Positions 8,201 to 16,149 of a stretch of 32,489 bases of DNA are shown one piece after another. Position numbers and translations under genes: made by a program. The stretch comes from Larsenimonas salina. GTDB taxonomy: Bacteria; Pseudomonadota; Gammaproteobacteria; Pseudomonadales; Halomonadaceae. Position 1 is the first letter of the stretch, and every line of letters starts with the position of its first letter. A model generated the notes under the pieces. It ran no database searches and was not told the DNA's origin. It saw only the letters and a list, made by a program, of their open reading frames with translations. The stretch spans positions 1 to 32,489 of the forward strand of contig NZ_JAMLJJ010000011.1 of NCBI RefSeq assembly GCF_023736155.1. The letters are read 5' to 3'.

Positions 8201-9451
8201 ATGGAACTGGACTGGCACATGCAACGTAGTGATCTGGCCGGCTCCGGCCAGATCGAACTCGATGCAGAGAAAATCGGCGTGGATGAGAGTGCCCTCGCGC
8301 TGGGCCGCCTACGGCGAGTGCGGGAACAGATGCAGCGCTTCGATATCGAGGCGCTGCTGCTCAACGATCCCGTCAATGTCCGCTACGCATGCGGCGCTCG
8401 CAACATGCAGGTCTTTTCCGCCCGCAATGGCATGGCCCGCTATCTGCTGGTGACCAGGGAGCAGGCCATACTGTTCGAGATGGGAGGTGCCGAACACCTC
8501 CCCCGGGGGCTGCCCACGCTGGACGAGATTCGCCCTGCGGCCAATGTCGCCTACGTAGCCACCGCCGGCAGCCTTGAGCAGGCCGAGCGTCAGTGGGCAC
8601 TCGAGATGGGCGCACTGATCAGGGAAAAGGCCGGCCGTGGTGCCAGAGTCGGCACCGAACGGCTTCCCGTGGGCATCGCGCTGGAACTCAAGGCCCAGGG
8701 GTTCGATCTGAACGATGCCCAGGGCATCGTGGAAAGTGCCCGCGCGATCAAGACGCCTGAAGAGATCAAGTGCATTCGCGCCTCGCTGGCCTGTACGGAA
8801 GTCGGCGTCGCCGCACTGCGTGAGGCACTGAAACCTGGCATGACCGAGAACCAGCTGTGGTCAGTGCTTCACCAGTCCGTCATCGCCGGGGGTGGCGAGT
8901 ACTTCGAGACCCGACTGCTCAACTCGGGGGTACACAGCAACCCGTGGTTCCAGGAAACAAGCGCCAAGCGTATCGCCCCCAACGAACTCGTCGCCCTGGA
9001 TACCGATGTGGTTGGCTGCTTCGGTTATTACGCTGACTTCTCGCGGACTTTCCACGCCTGACCTGATGCACCGACCTCACACCAGCGAGACCTCTACCAA
9101 GCCGCTCTCGAGCAGGTCTCGCACAACCTGGCCATCCTTCATCCCGGCATGAGTTTCCGTGACTACGCTCGCGAGGCCTGGCCCATTCCCGATCGCTATT
9201 TCGACAATCGCTACTACGTGTCGGCTCACGGTGTCGGCATGACGGGAGAATACCCCTACCTGTATCACCAGGCCGACTTCGCTCAGGCCGGCTACGACGG
9301 CGAGATAGAGCCCGGCATGACCCTGTGCGTCGAGAGCTTCATCGGCGAGAAAGGCGGTCACGAAGGTGTCAAGCTCGAGCAGCAGGTGCTGATTACCGAA
9401 ACGGGAACAGAAGTGCTATCGAACTTCCCGTTCGAAGATGATCTCCGCTAG
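8201..9451 (+). pseudogene. DddP-like M24-family metalloenzyme interrupted by in-frame TGA
   Basis: It starts two bases after the oxygenase stop. The frame is open from ATG 8201 to TAG 9449-9451 (416 codons) except for TGA at 9059-9061 (codon 287). Metal ligands of the M24 fold flank the stop: D267, D269, D279 before it and H343, E378, E393 after it. Their spacings (2, 10, 64, 35, 15) equal those of the DMSP lyase DddP ligands as I recall them (D295, D297, D307, H371, E406, E421) if the TGA counts as one residue, so nothing is inserted or lost. Other phrases also fit DddP (E-T-R-L-L-x-S-G, N-P-W-F-Q-E, E-P-G-M-T-L-C-V-E). The DddP catalytic Asp377, six residues after the His, is Gly349 here, so DMSP lyase activity is not expected. 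The truncated product would lack half the metal site. Confidence 0.8.
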
Positions 9452-9599
9452 GTTGCCGCAAACATCAAAAGACTATTAATGACTGGAGATCTTGATAGAA
9501 AACTCCTCATGACGACGTGGCCTCCCCAATAAAATCCGGAAAAACCGAAAAAGAAGAACATGAGGCGACGAAACCCCCTACGAAAAAGACCGAAAATTC

Positions 9600-11289
9600 A
9601 TGACGAATACAACAGATCATAACTCCTTGAAGGATAGAATCTCTCAGGAAGCACATGGTATCCCTTCCCCGGAAGGAAGCACCGAAATCATCGATACCGA
9701 CTACGTAGTCGGGCAAGACAACATATCGGCCAAACCCTTCGGCATCGAGCTGGACCTTCACGGTAAGGTTTTCACCATCTCATCGCTGGTTATCCTTTCC
9801 TTCGTCGTCCTTACCCTGGCGCTGAACGAGCAGGTCGTGCCACTTCTCTTGGCGATGCGGGACTGGGTCACTGAGCACTTCACCTGGTTTTTCCTACTCA
9901 GCGGCAACATCTTCGTGCTGCTATGCCTCGCGTTGATCGCCTCGCCCCTAGGGAAAATTCGTATCGGCGGCGATCACGCCAAACCCGACTACGGCTATGC
10001 CGGGTGGTTCGCGATGCTGTTCGCCGCCGGGATGGGGGTCGGACTGGTGTTCTATGGCGTCGGCGAGCCGATGGGCCACTTCAACTCGTCGCTGTCCGGC
10101 ATCACGCTGGGCGATGATGGCGTCAGGACCGACTGGGCCCCGCTGGGCGGCGCCGAAGGCAATGTATCCCAGGCCACTGACCTGAGCCTGGCCGCTACTA
10201 TTTACCACTGGGGCCTACATCCCTGGGCGGCCTATGCCATCGTGGCCTTGTCGCTCGCTATCTTTTCTTACAACAAGGGGCTGCCGCTCTCCGTTCGCGC
10301 CATCTTCTATCCCCTTCTCAAGGAGCGCGTCTGGGAGTGGCCCGGCCATGTAATCGACATCCTGGCCGTCTTTTCCACGCTGTTCGGCCTGGCCACGGCA
10401 CTCGGGCTCGGCGCCTCTCAGGCATCCGCCGGGATGGAGTACCTGTTTGGCATCCCCAACAACGACACCACCATCACACTCCTGATTTCGGCCATCACCG
10501 GTCGCTCTTCTGTCAGTCGCCGCTGGGCTGGAAAAGGGCGTTCAGCGCGTTTCCAAGATCAATATGATCCTGGCGTTCGCATTGATGGGATTCGTTATCA
10601 TATTCGGTCCAACCGCACTCATCGCTACGGGTATCGCCGATAGCCTGACGTCTTATGTCACGCACTTCCCTGCCTTGGCGGCGCCCTTTGATCGAGAGGA
10701 TACCAACTTCACTCATGGATGGACTGCCATCTACTGGTGCTGGTGGATCTCCTGGTCGCCGTTCGTCGGCATGTTCATCGCCCGCGTCAGCCGCGGTCGC
10801 ACCGTACGCGAATTCCTGATCGCGGTACTGCTGATCCCGACGCTAGTTTCGACGATTTGGATGACATCTTTCGGCAGCACCGCCATCGATCAGCTAATTC
10901 ATCAAGGCTTCCATGGTGTGCAAGATGCTGCGATCGAGCTCAAACTCTTCGTCATGCTGTCGGAGATGCCGCTTTCCCTTCTCACCTCAACGGTCGGCAT
11001 CATGCTGGCAGTCGTCTTCTTCGTAACCTCGTCGGACTCCGGCTCGCTAGTGATCGATTCCATCACCGCCGGCGGCAAACTTGACGCTCCCCGACCACAG
11101 CGTATTTTCTGGTGCATCATGGTGGGCGCAATCGCCATCGCCCTGCTCGTGGGTGGTGGCCTAAACGGCCTCCAGGCTGCAGCCGTATCGACCGGACTTC
11201 CCTTCTCCGTGGTACTGCTCGTTGCCTGCTACACAATCGTCAAAGGCCTGCTTGCCGAAGTACGCTCCTATCGTCTCGCACAGGCCTGA
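9600..11289 (+). pseudogene. BCCT transporter broken by a frameshift near codon 301
   Basis: The first frame from ATG 9600 gives the N-terminal tail and about seven helices to ...T-L-L-I-S-A-I-T, then leaves the family sequence at about 10499. The second frame continues from about 10501 with V-A-L-L-S-V-A-A-G-L-E-K-G-V-Q-R and runs to TGA 11287-11289, including W-W-I-S-W-S-P-F-V-G-M-F-I-A-R-V-S-R-G-R-T and F-V-T-S-S-D-S-G-S. The intact paralog at 23598-25262 reads I-T-L-V-A-L-M-S at the same place, which fits loss of two bases; a one-base G insertion is the alternative. Without the shift it would be about 563 residues. In the original frame translation stops at 10643. The two BCCTs share a distinctive N-terminal tail (G-I-P-S-P, T-D-Y-V, G-Q-D-N). 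No good ribosome-binding site precedes the ATG. Confidence 0.85.
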
Positions 11290-11298
11290 TTGGCAAGG

Positions 11299-11323
11299 GG
11301 GGGGGAGCTGATATCTCCCCCCC
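11299..11323 (+). terminator. G-run/C-run hairpin after the broken BCCT gene
   Basis: GGGGGGGAG at 11299-11307 pairs with CTCCCCCCC at 11315-11323 across a 7-base loop, starting ten bases after the BCCT stop. There is no T-tract directly after it. It would separate the SDR at 11528 from the upstream three genes, so the SDR may have its own promoter in the 200 bases that follow. Confidence 0.6.
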
Positions 11324-11405
11324 TGTCGGCGATAAAGGGCGATAAAAATCAGGCCTTTTCGCTGATAGACAGCAACATCACACTGTGACTCAATGACACT
11401 ATATT

Positions 11406-11444
11406 CGCCGGCTTAACTTTTCCAACAAAGGTGAAAAGCCGGCG
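11406..11444. repeat. Inverted repeat upstream of the SDR gene
   Basis: CGCCGGCTT at 11406-11414 is the exact inverse complement of AAGCCGGCG at 11436-11444, with partial extra pairing inside (CTTTTCC against GGTGAAAAG). It sits about 85 bases before the SDR start and after the BCCT hairpin. It could be a second terminator, an operator or a leader structure. Confidence 0.4.
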
Positions 11445-11527
11445 TTCGTCTATCCCCTGACATTGGTAGCAAGGCAGAGCTTTCAGGAGACGATCACTAG
11501 ATCTATATCAGAAAACAGGAGAATCTC

Positions 11528-12265
11528 ATGACTAAGCGGTTCGACGGCAAGGTAGTCCTGGTGACGGGGGGACGTTCCGGGATTGGTCGCGCCATTGCCC
11601 AGCGACTGCATGATGAGGGCGCAAATGTCTTCACCGCCCAGCGCGGCGAAGATGCGCATTTCAACGGTATCACGGCGGACTTCACCGACCCCGAGGTACC
11701 CGAGCGGGTCGTGGCAGAAGTCATCGCACGCACCGGACGCCTCGATGTGCTGGTCAACAATGCCGGAATGATGCAGGAAGCCGCGGTGGAGGAGATGGAA
11801 CTGGAGGCTTGGCAGCGCAACCTCACCGTCAACCTGACGACCCCTTTCCTGATGATCCGCGCGGCGCTTCCTTACCTGCGCGAATCGCGGGGCAGCATCG
11901 TCAACACCGGTTCCGTAGAGGGATTGAGCGCTAACCCTGGGCATGCTGCCTATTGTGCGACCAAAGCCGGGCTGCATGGTTTGACGCGTGCTGTGGCGGT
12001 CGACCATGGTCACGAGGGCATTCGCTGCAATGCCGTGGCCCCGGGCTGGATCGATACCGAGCTGAATCTCGAGTTCGGCGCCAGCCAGCCGGATCCCGAG
12101 GCCTTTCAGCGTGACATCGGGCGCATTCATCCCGTTGGCAGAGCCGGTGTGCCAGAGGAAGTTGCCGCTCTCGTCGCTTTCCTAGCCGCTGAGGAGTCAG
12201 GGTTCATAACCGGCCAGGTCTATACGGTGGACGGCGGAAGGATGGCCAAGCTGAGCCTGCCTTGA
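11528..12265 (+). CDS. Short-chain dehydrogenase/reductase (SDR), paralog of the one at 19752
   Basis: 245 residues, a complete classical SDR. Cofactor motif T-G-G-R-S-G-I-G at residues 14-21, N-N-A-G after strand 4, and the catalytic Tyr and Lys in A-A-Y-C-A-T-K after a Ser-containing strand (G-S-V-E-G-L-S). A good AGGAG site lies just upstream of the ATG. By eye it is about 70% identical over its whole length to the SDR at 19752-20486, including the identical K-L-S-L-P C-terminus, so the two probably act on the same or very similar hydroxy or keto compounds. It follows the pseudogene trio on the same strand but behind a hairpin. It is intact, unlike them, perhaps because it still serves another pathway. 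The substrate is unknown. Confidence 0.85.
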   Translation: MTKRFDGKVVLVTGGRSGIGRAIAQRLHDEGANVFTAQRGEDAHFNGITADFTDPEVPERVVAEVIARTGRLDVLVNNAGMMQEAAVEEMELEAWQRNLTVNLTTPFLMIRAALPYLRESRGSIVNTGSVEGLSANPGHAAYCATKAGLHGLTRAVAVDHGHEGIRCNAVAPGWIDTELNLEFGASQPDPEAFQRDIGRIHPVGRAGVPEEVAALVAFLAAEESGFITGQVYTVDGGRMAKLSLP

Positions 12266-12293
12266 TCGAAGATGGAGATAGGACAGGGAACGC

Positions 12294-12323
12294 GATGGGC
12301 GCCGAATCTGGCCGGCGCCCATC
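12294..12323. terminator. Bidirectional hairpin between convergent SDR and oxygenase genes
   Basis: GATGGGCGCC at 12294-12303 pairs perfectly with GGCGCCCATC at 12314-12323 (10 bp, 10-base loop). It lies between the SDR stop at 12265 (+) and the end of the oxygenase gene at 12333 (-), so it is well placed to stop both transcripts. Confidence 0.7.
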
Positions 12324-12332
12324 ACACCTGAG

Positions 12333-13328
12333 TCAGGCCGCGTCGACGTCCTTGAGGTGGGAATAGCTGTTCTTGTAGCGGCGGAACTTGTGCTGACCGC
12401 TCGTGTAGGCGGCATAGCGCGGCGGGTTTGCCTCGCTGACACAGCCGGGCAGCACCTCGACCAGCGCGTCGTAGTCCATGTCGATGAAGAACGGCAGCGA
12501 ATAGCGCTCCCGACCGCTGATGTTGATCACGCGATGCATGGTCGAACGATAGCGATCGTTGGTCAGCGTCTGGACCAGATCACCGATGTTGACCACGAAG
12601 GTATCCTCGATGGGCGGTGCACTGATCCAGTCGCCGTCGCGGTTCTGCACCTGCAGGCCACCATTGGCATCCTGGGCGAGGATGGTCAGGAAGCCGTAGT
12701 CGGTGTGGGCTCCGATACCGATCTCCTCCTCGCGCACGGCACCCTGCTGGGCGGGATAGTGCAGCAGACGTTGCACCGTGATGGGGTGTCGCTGCATCGA
12801 GGCGAAGTGATCGTAGGGCAGATCGAGACTCAGCGCGATGGCCCCGATCAGCTTGCGCGAAAGCGACAGCATTTCGGCGTGATACTGCTCCATCACCGCC
12901 TTGAAATCTGCAGGTTCCTCGGGCATCAGGTTAGGGCCGAAGAAAGGCGCGACGTGTTCTTCGTCCAGTCCAAGGTCGAAGCATTCCTTGAAGTCACGGC
13001 TCTTTTCAGGATCCACGTTTTCCGCATAGGTCGGAATGTAGCCGCGCAGTGTCTGTCCGGAATGGACGATATTGACTCGATTCTTTTCCTCGAAGGGGCG
13101 TGAGAAGAAGGCCTCCGCCTGGCCGTAGGCCGCATCAATCAGCTCACGCGATATGCCATGATGCTTGATATAGAAGAAACCCACGGTTTCGCAGGCCTTG
13201 CCGATCTCTCTGGCCACTTTCTGCGGGTCACTATCGTCGACGAGTGGCCCGATATCCACGACCGGCACCTCCTCGAAGGAAAGGGTCCGGCTGGCGAGTC
13301 TGGGGTCGATGTCGAGCATGTTGTTCAT
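12333..13328 (-). CDS. Isopenicillin-N-synthase-like Fe(II)/2-oxoglutarate dioxygenase
   Basis: 331 residues, the usual length for the bacterial IPNS-like family. The N-terminal DIOX_N region (about 18-130) opens with V-P-V-V-D-I-G-P-L. The C-terminal 2OG-Fe(II) domain has the iron ligands in G-A-H-T-D-Y-G and M-H-R-V-I-N, and the R-Y-S-L-P-F-F motif whose Arg binds 2-oxoglutarate. A strong AGGAAAAGG site precedes the ATG at 13328. On the same strand, 97 bases upstream, lies a GlxA/AraC-type regulator. This family is usually annotated 2OG oxygenase without known substrate; bacterial members act on diverse small molecules. In this setting hydroxylation of an amino-acid or betaine compound is plausible but unproven. 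Confidence 0.88.
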   Translation of the reverse strand: MNNMLDIDPRLASRTLSFEEVPVVDIGPLVDDSDPQKVAREIGKACETVGFFYIKHHGISRELIDAAYGQAEAFFSRPFEEKNRVNIVHSGQTLRGYIPTYAENVDPEKSRDFKECFDLGLDEEHVAPFFGPNLMPEEPADFKAVMEQYHAEMLSLSRKLIGAIALSLDLPYDHFASMQRHPITVQRLLHYPAQQGAVREEEIGIGAHTDYGFLTILAQDANGGLQVQNRDGDWISAPPIEDTFVVNIGDLVQTLTNDRYRSTMHRVINISGRERYSLPFFIDMDYDALVEVLPGCVSEANPPRYAAYTSGQHKFRRYKNSYSHLKDVDAA

Positions 13329-13425
13329 GGTGCCTTTTCCTGTACGACGTGTCCGTTGGAACGTCGCCAGTATCCGGCGCGAGGCCAGCCGGCTTATATC
13401 ACGAATGCGAAAGTCTTTTGACCTC

Positions 13426-14403
13426 TCATGCGTCTCTTGCGTCGCGGGGTGCCAGGCCGAACTGCACCCGGAAACGACGCGAGAAGTAGCTCTGTGACGT
13501 GAACCCCGTGGCCAGGGCGATGGTCGAGATCGGCAGGCGGCTCTCCTGAAGCATCCGATGCGCGCAGTTCAGACGCAGCGCGAGATAGTAGCCGGCCGGG
13601 GTGGTCTGTTCGAAACGCTGGAACAGGTGCTCGAGGGTACGGGTGGTGGCGCCGACCTGGTCGGCCAGCGCCCGGATGGACAGCGGCTGCTCGAGATGGG
13701 CCTCCATGAGCTCGATGGCCGCGCCGAGGGTGGGCGAGCGCATGCGCCGCTCCAGCGAACGACGCGCGTGCTGGATTTCCTCCGGCGAACGCACCCGATC
13801 CTGCAGAAACCTGAGCGAGACCTCGCGGGCAGTCTCCTTGCCGAAGTCGCAGCCGATGATGAACAGGAACATGTCGAGCGCCGTCATGCCACCGGCACAG
13901 GTCAGGATGTTGTCGTCGACCGTATAGAGGTGCTGGCGTACCGGGATCTCGGGATAGAGCTCCTCGAACACGACCACGTCCTCCCCCACCAGGGTACAGC
14001 CCTTGCCGGTCAGCACACCGGCGCGCGCCAGCACCAGGCTGCCGTTGGACAGCGCGACGATGCGTCCGCCATGGCGATTCTGACGCCGCAGCATTACCTT
14101 GAGGCGATCATCGTCATGCCGCGCCGCATGGCGGTGGGCACACACCACCAGGGTGTCGCAGTGCTCCGCCTCGGTGAAGTGCCCGGCCGTCTGGATCGGC
14201 ACCCCGTTGGAGCTTTCGACCAGTTGCCGCGACGTCTCCGGATCACCGCTGTAGAGGCAGTAGTCGTAGCGACGACACCCGCCGAGCTGGTTGACCACGC
14301 TCAGCGCCTCCACCGCCAGGGAGAAGGAGGTCAGGGCGAATCCCGGCATCAGCAGGAAGCCCACTCGACGCGGGCTCCCCGCGGATTCCTGCCTGTTACT
14401 CAT
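13426..14403 (-). CDS. GlxA-family AraC-type transcriptional activator (GATase-1-like plus HTH)
   Basis: 325 residues. The N-terminal half (about 12-190) is the class-I glutamine-amidotransferase-like sensor domain, beginning V-G-F-L-L-M-P-G-F. The C-terminal half (about 215-325) has two AraC helix-turn-helix units: I-R-A-L-A-D-Q-V-G-A-T-T-R-T-L, and I-A-L-A-T-G-F-T-S-Q-S-Y-F-S-R-R-F. The architecture is that of GbdR, CdhR and SouR, the regulators of glycine betaine, carnitine and sarcosine catabolism in Pseudomonas, which fits the surroundings. A GGAG lies nine bases before the ATG. It may control the oxygenase downstream (12333) or the demethylase genes to its right; the effector cannot be inferred. 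Confidence 0.88.
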   Translation of the reverse strand: MSNRQESAGSPRRVGFLLMPGFALTSFSLAVEALSVVNQLGGCRRYDYCLYSGDPETSRQLVESSNGVPIQTAGHFTEAEHCDTLVVCAHRHAARHDDDRLKVMLRRQNRHGGRIVALSNGSLVLARAGVLTGKGCTLVGEDVVVFEELYPEIPVRQHLYTVDDNILTCAGGMTALDMFLFIIGCDFGKETAREVSLRFLQDRVRSPEEIQHARRSLERRMRSPTLGAAIELMEAHLEQPLSIRALADQVGATTRTLEHLFQRFEQTTPAGYYLALRLNCAHRMLQESRLPISTIALATGFTSQSYFSRRFRVQFGLAPRDARDA

Positions 14404-14460
14404 GATGCCTGACTCCGTGAACCGCGGGATGTGGCTGACATGGATATACCAGCAGCCGAA

Positions 14461-14488
14461 TGTACATTAAATCGACACCAGTGTACTC
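14461..14488. promoter_or_regulatory. Putative operator: two TGTAC half-sites 21 bp apart in the TetR promoter
   Basis: TGTACA at 14461 and TGTAC at 14482 are exactly 21 bases apart. The 28-base block matches the block at 16074-16101 in the proC/hpbA promoter at 22 of 28 positions. It lies between the divergent GlxA-type gene (start 14403) and the TetR gene (start 14500 or 14530), consistent with autoregulation by the TetR protein. Confidence 0.6.
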
Positions 14489-14529
14489 TCCGCCCACTCA
14501 TGCGCTTCGAACCGGAGTCATACCACGCG

Positions 14530-15174
14530 ATGCCCACCGCTGACCGCCACGATACCCGATGGAAAGGCTCTCGCGAGGCCTGGCTCGATGCCGCCTTCGA
14601 ACTGCTGCTCGAATCCGGCGTGGGTAGCGTTCGCATCCTGCCCCTAGCCAAGAGGCTCAAGGTGTCCCGCACCAGCTTCTACTGGTTCTTCAAAGATCGC
14701 GAGACGCTGCTCGATGCCTTGATCGAGCGATGGCGAGAAAAGAACACCCAGGGGCTGGTACGCCAGACCGAGGCATATGCCGACAACATCGTCGAAGCGA
14801 TCCTGAATGTCTTCGACTGCTGGCTGGATCCGACGCTGTTCGACTCCCAGCTGGAATTCGCGATCCGCAGCTGGGCGCTTCAGTCCGAAGCGGTCGCCGG
14901 GGAGATCGATGCGGCCGATGAGATCCGCATCCAGGCACTGGCAAGGATGTTCGAGCATCATGGCTATGCCCCTCTGCCCGCATGCGTGCGCGGACGCACC
15001 ATCTACCTTACCCAGATCGGCTACATCTCGATGAAGACCCAGGAAGCGCTGGAAACTCGCATGCAGCGCATGCCCGACTACGTCGAGATCTTCACCGGAC
15101 AGACCCCGCCGCCGGGCGAACTGCGCCGTTTCCATGCCCGGCATGGCTATGAGCCCTCTGCGCGGGAGCGCTGA
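14530..15174 (+). CDS. TetR-family transcriptional regulator
   Basis: From the ATG at 14530, 214 residues. The N-terminal HTH (about 10-60) contains A-W-L-D-A-A-F-E-L-L-L-E-S-G-V and the recognition helix K-V-S-R-T-S-F-Y-W-F-F-K-D-R-E-T-L-L. The remainder is an all-helical ligand domain without recognisable specificity. An ATG at 14500 and one at 14431 are in frame; starting at 14431 would put the putative operator inside the gene, so I take a later start (a GGAG lies 12 bases before 14530). It ends 14 bases from the convergent ProC-like gene. The paired TGTAC motif in its own promoter and in the proC/hpbA promoter suggests it represses both; this is inference. Confidence 0.85.
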   Translation: MPTADRHDTRWKGSREAWLDAAFELLLESGVGSVRILPLAKRLKVSRTSFYWFFKDRETLLDALIERWREKNTQGLVRQTEAYADNIVEAILNVFDCWLDPTLFDSQLEFAIRSWALQSEAVAGEIDAADEIRIQALARMFEHHGYAPLPACVRGRTIYLTQIGYISMKTQEALETRMQRMPDYVEIFTGQTPPPGELRRFHARHGYEPSARER

Positions 15175-15188
15175 GCCCATTGCCGCTA

Positions 15189-15980
15189 TTACCCTCCACG
15201 CGCGGCTCGATAGGCCTCGTTGAGGCCTCGATGCACCACCTGCTCGAGACCGCCATCGATCATGCTACGCAGGCCCTTGGCCGTCGTGCCTTCATAGGCA
15301 ATCAACCGTTCGACCATCTCGCCGGGATCGACGCCCTCTCGCTCCAGCAGCAACGCCCCACCGACCAGCGTCTCCAGGACGGCTTCACGTGCGATCTCGT
15401 CGTCGATCCCCGCCTGCCTTGCATGCGTCAGCAGCGCCTGGGCGAGTAACGCCGGATAGGCCGGCCCGGCGCCACTCAGGGCGGTGAGGTAGTCCAGATC
15501 GCGCTCCTCGGGCACCTCCCTCGCCGTACCACAGCTCGCGAGCAGCGTCTGCACGAGCCATCGGTCGTCATCGTCGACCTCCGAGGCGGCATACCAGGGG
15601 AAATAGGCCCGACGCAGCTCCGCCGCCGCATTCGGCATCGCCCTGACCACACGACGGCTGCCCATCCGCTCGGCAATCGCCTCCAGCGAGGTCATGGCCA
15701 GCAGCGAGATGACCAGCTTGCCATGCGCGTCGACCTCGATGGCGTCCAGATCCTGCGGCCGCACGGAGAGCACGACGACATCCGCCCGGTCGACCAGCGC
15801 CTGATTGTCGTTGAGGCAGCGCACCTCGGGCCAGTCACGAAACGCCTCGCCCTGCCCCGTGCGGGACGAGATCAACAGACGCTCGGCGCGCCACTCGCCA
15901 CTCCCAAGCAGTGCCATACCGAGGGATCGTCCCATCCATCCCTGTCCTCCGATGATGCCGATCACGGCGTCTTGTGCCAT
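15189..15980 (-). CDS. Pyrroline-5-carboxylate-reductase-like (ProC family) protein
   Basis: 263 residues from ATG 15980. An upstream in-frame ATG at 16070 would place the start on the operator motif and is rejected. Rossmann motif G-I-I-G-G-Q-G-W-M-G-R-S near the N-terminus, S-V-R-P-Q-D-L in strand 4, R-A-M-P-N-A-A-A, and the C-terminal dimer domain with S-G-A-G-P-A-Y and T-T-A-K-G-L-R-S-M. These are ProC hallmarks, though divergent from housekeeping ProC. Housekeeping ProC makes proline from P5C. Placed back to back with an N-methylproline demethylase, this copy may reduce a cyclic imine made in betaine breakdown. The gene is divergent from hpbA across a 169-base region carrying three TGTACA motifs. 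Confidence 0.8.
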   Translation of the reverse strand: MAQDAVIGIIGGQGWMGRSLGMALLGSGEWRAERLLISSRTGQGEAFRDWPEVRCLNDNQALVDRADVVVLSVRPQDLDAIEVDAHGKLVISLLAMTSLEAIAERMGSRRVVRAMPNAAAELRRAYFPWYAASEVDDDDRWLVQTLLASCGTAREVPEERDLDYLTALSGAGPAYPALLAQALLTHARQAGIDDEIAREAVLETLVGGALLLEREGVDPGEMVERLIAYEGTTAKGLRSMIDGGLEQVVHRGLNEAYRAARGG

Positions 15981-16063
15981 GGGTCGCGTCTCCTTGATGA
16001 GGGTTGTCTGGCTCGGGCGCGAGGAAACCGCCTCGAGGATAACGGCCGCTCGCACCGAGCGTC

Positions 16064-16113
16064 TGTACATTCATGTACATTATATTGACAACCATGTACA
16101 CGCACTCCTAACG
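16064..16113. promoter_or_regulatory. Divergent proC-like/hpbA promoter with three TGTACA motifs
   Basis: TGTACA occurs at 16064, 16074 and 16095; the last two are 21 bases apart, as in the TetR promoter. TTGACA at 16085-16090 is a perfect -35 for hpbA, with TAACGT at 16109-16114 as a weak -10. On the other strand TATAAT (complement of 16079-16084) is a perfect -10 for the ProC-like gene. The motifs overlap both core elements, which fits repression of both genes by one protein. Confidence 0.65.
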
Positions 16114-16149
16114 TTGTCAAGCCGACACACAACAAGACGGAGCCCGGCC

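Noticed and set aside
7425-9061. Stop-codon recoding (pyrrolysine at TAG, selenocysteine at TGA)
   Set aside because: Two different stop codons plus a frameshift in the same operon point to decay. No selenocysteine insertion hairpin is evident after the TGA, the residue in DddP relatives at that position is not a Cys, and no pyrrolysine genes are seen.
8201-9451. DMSP lyase dddP with a DddT-like BCCT transporter
   Set aside because: Fold and ligand spacing fit DddP, but the catalytic Asp is Gly349 and no other DMSP genes are present, so I do not call it a DMSP lyase.
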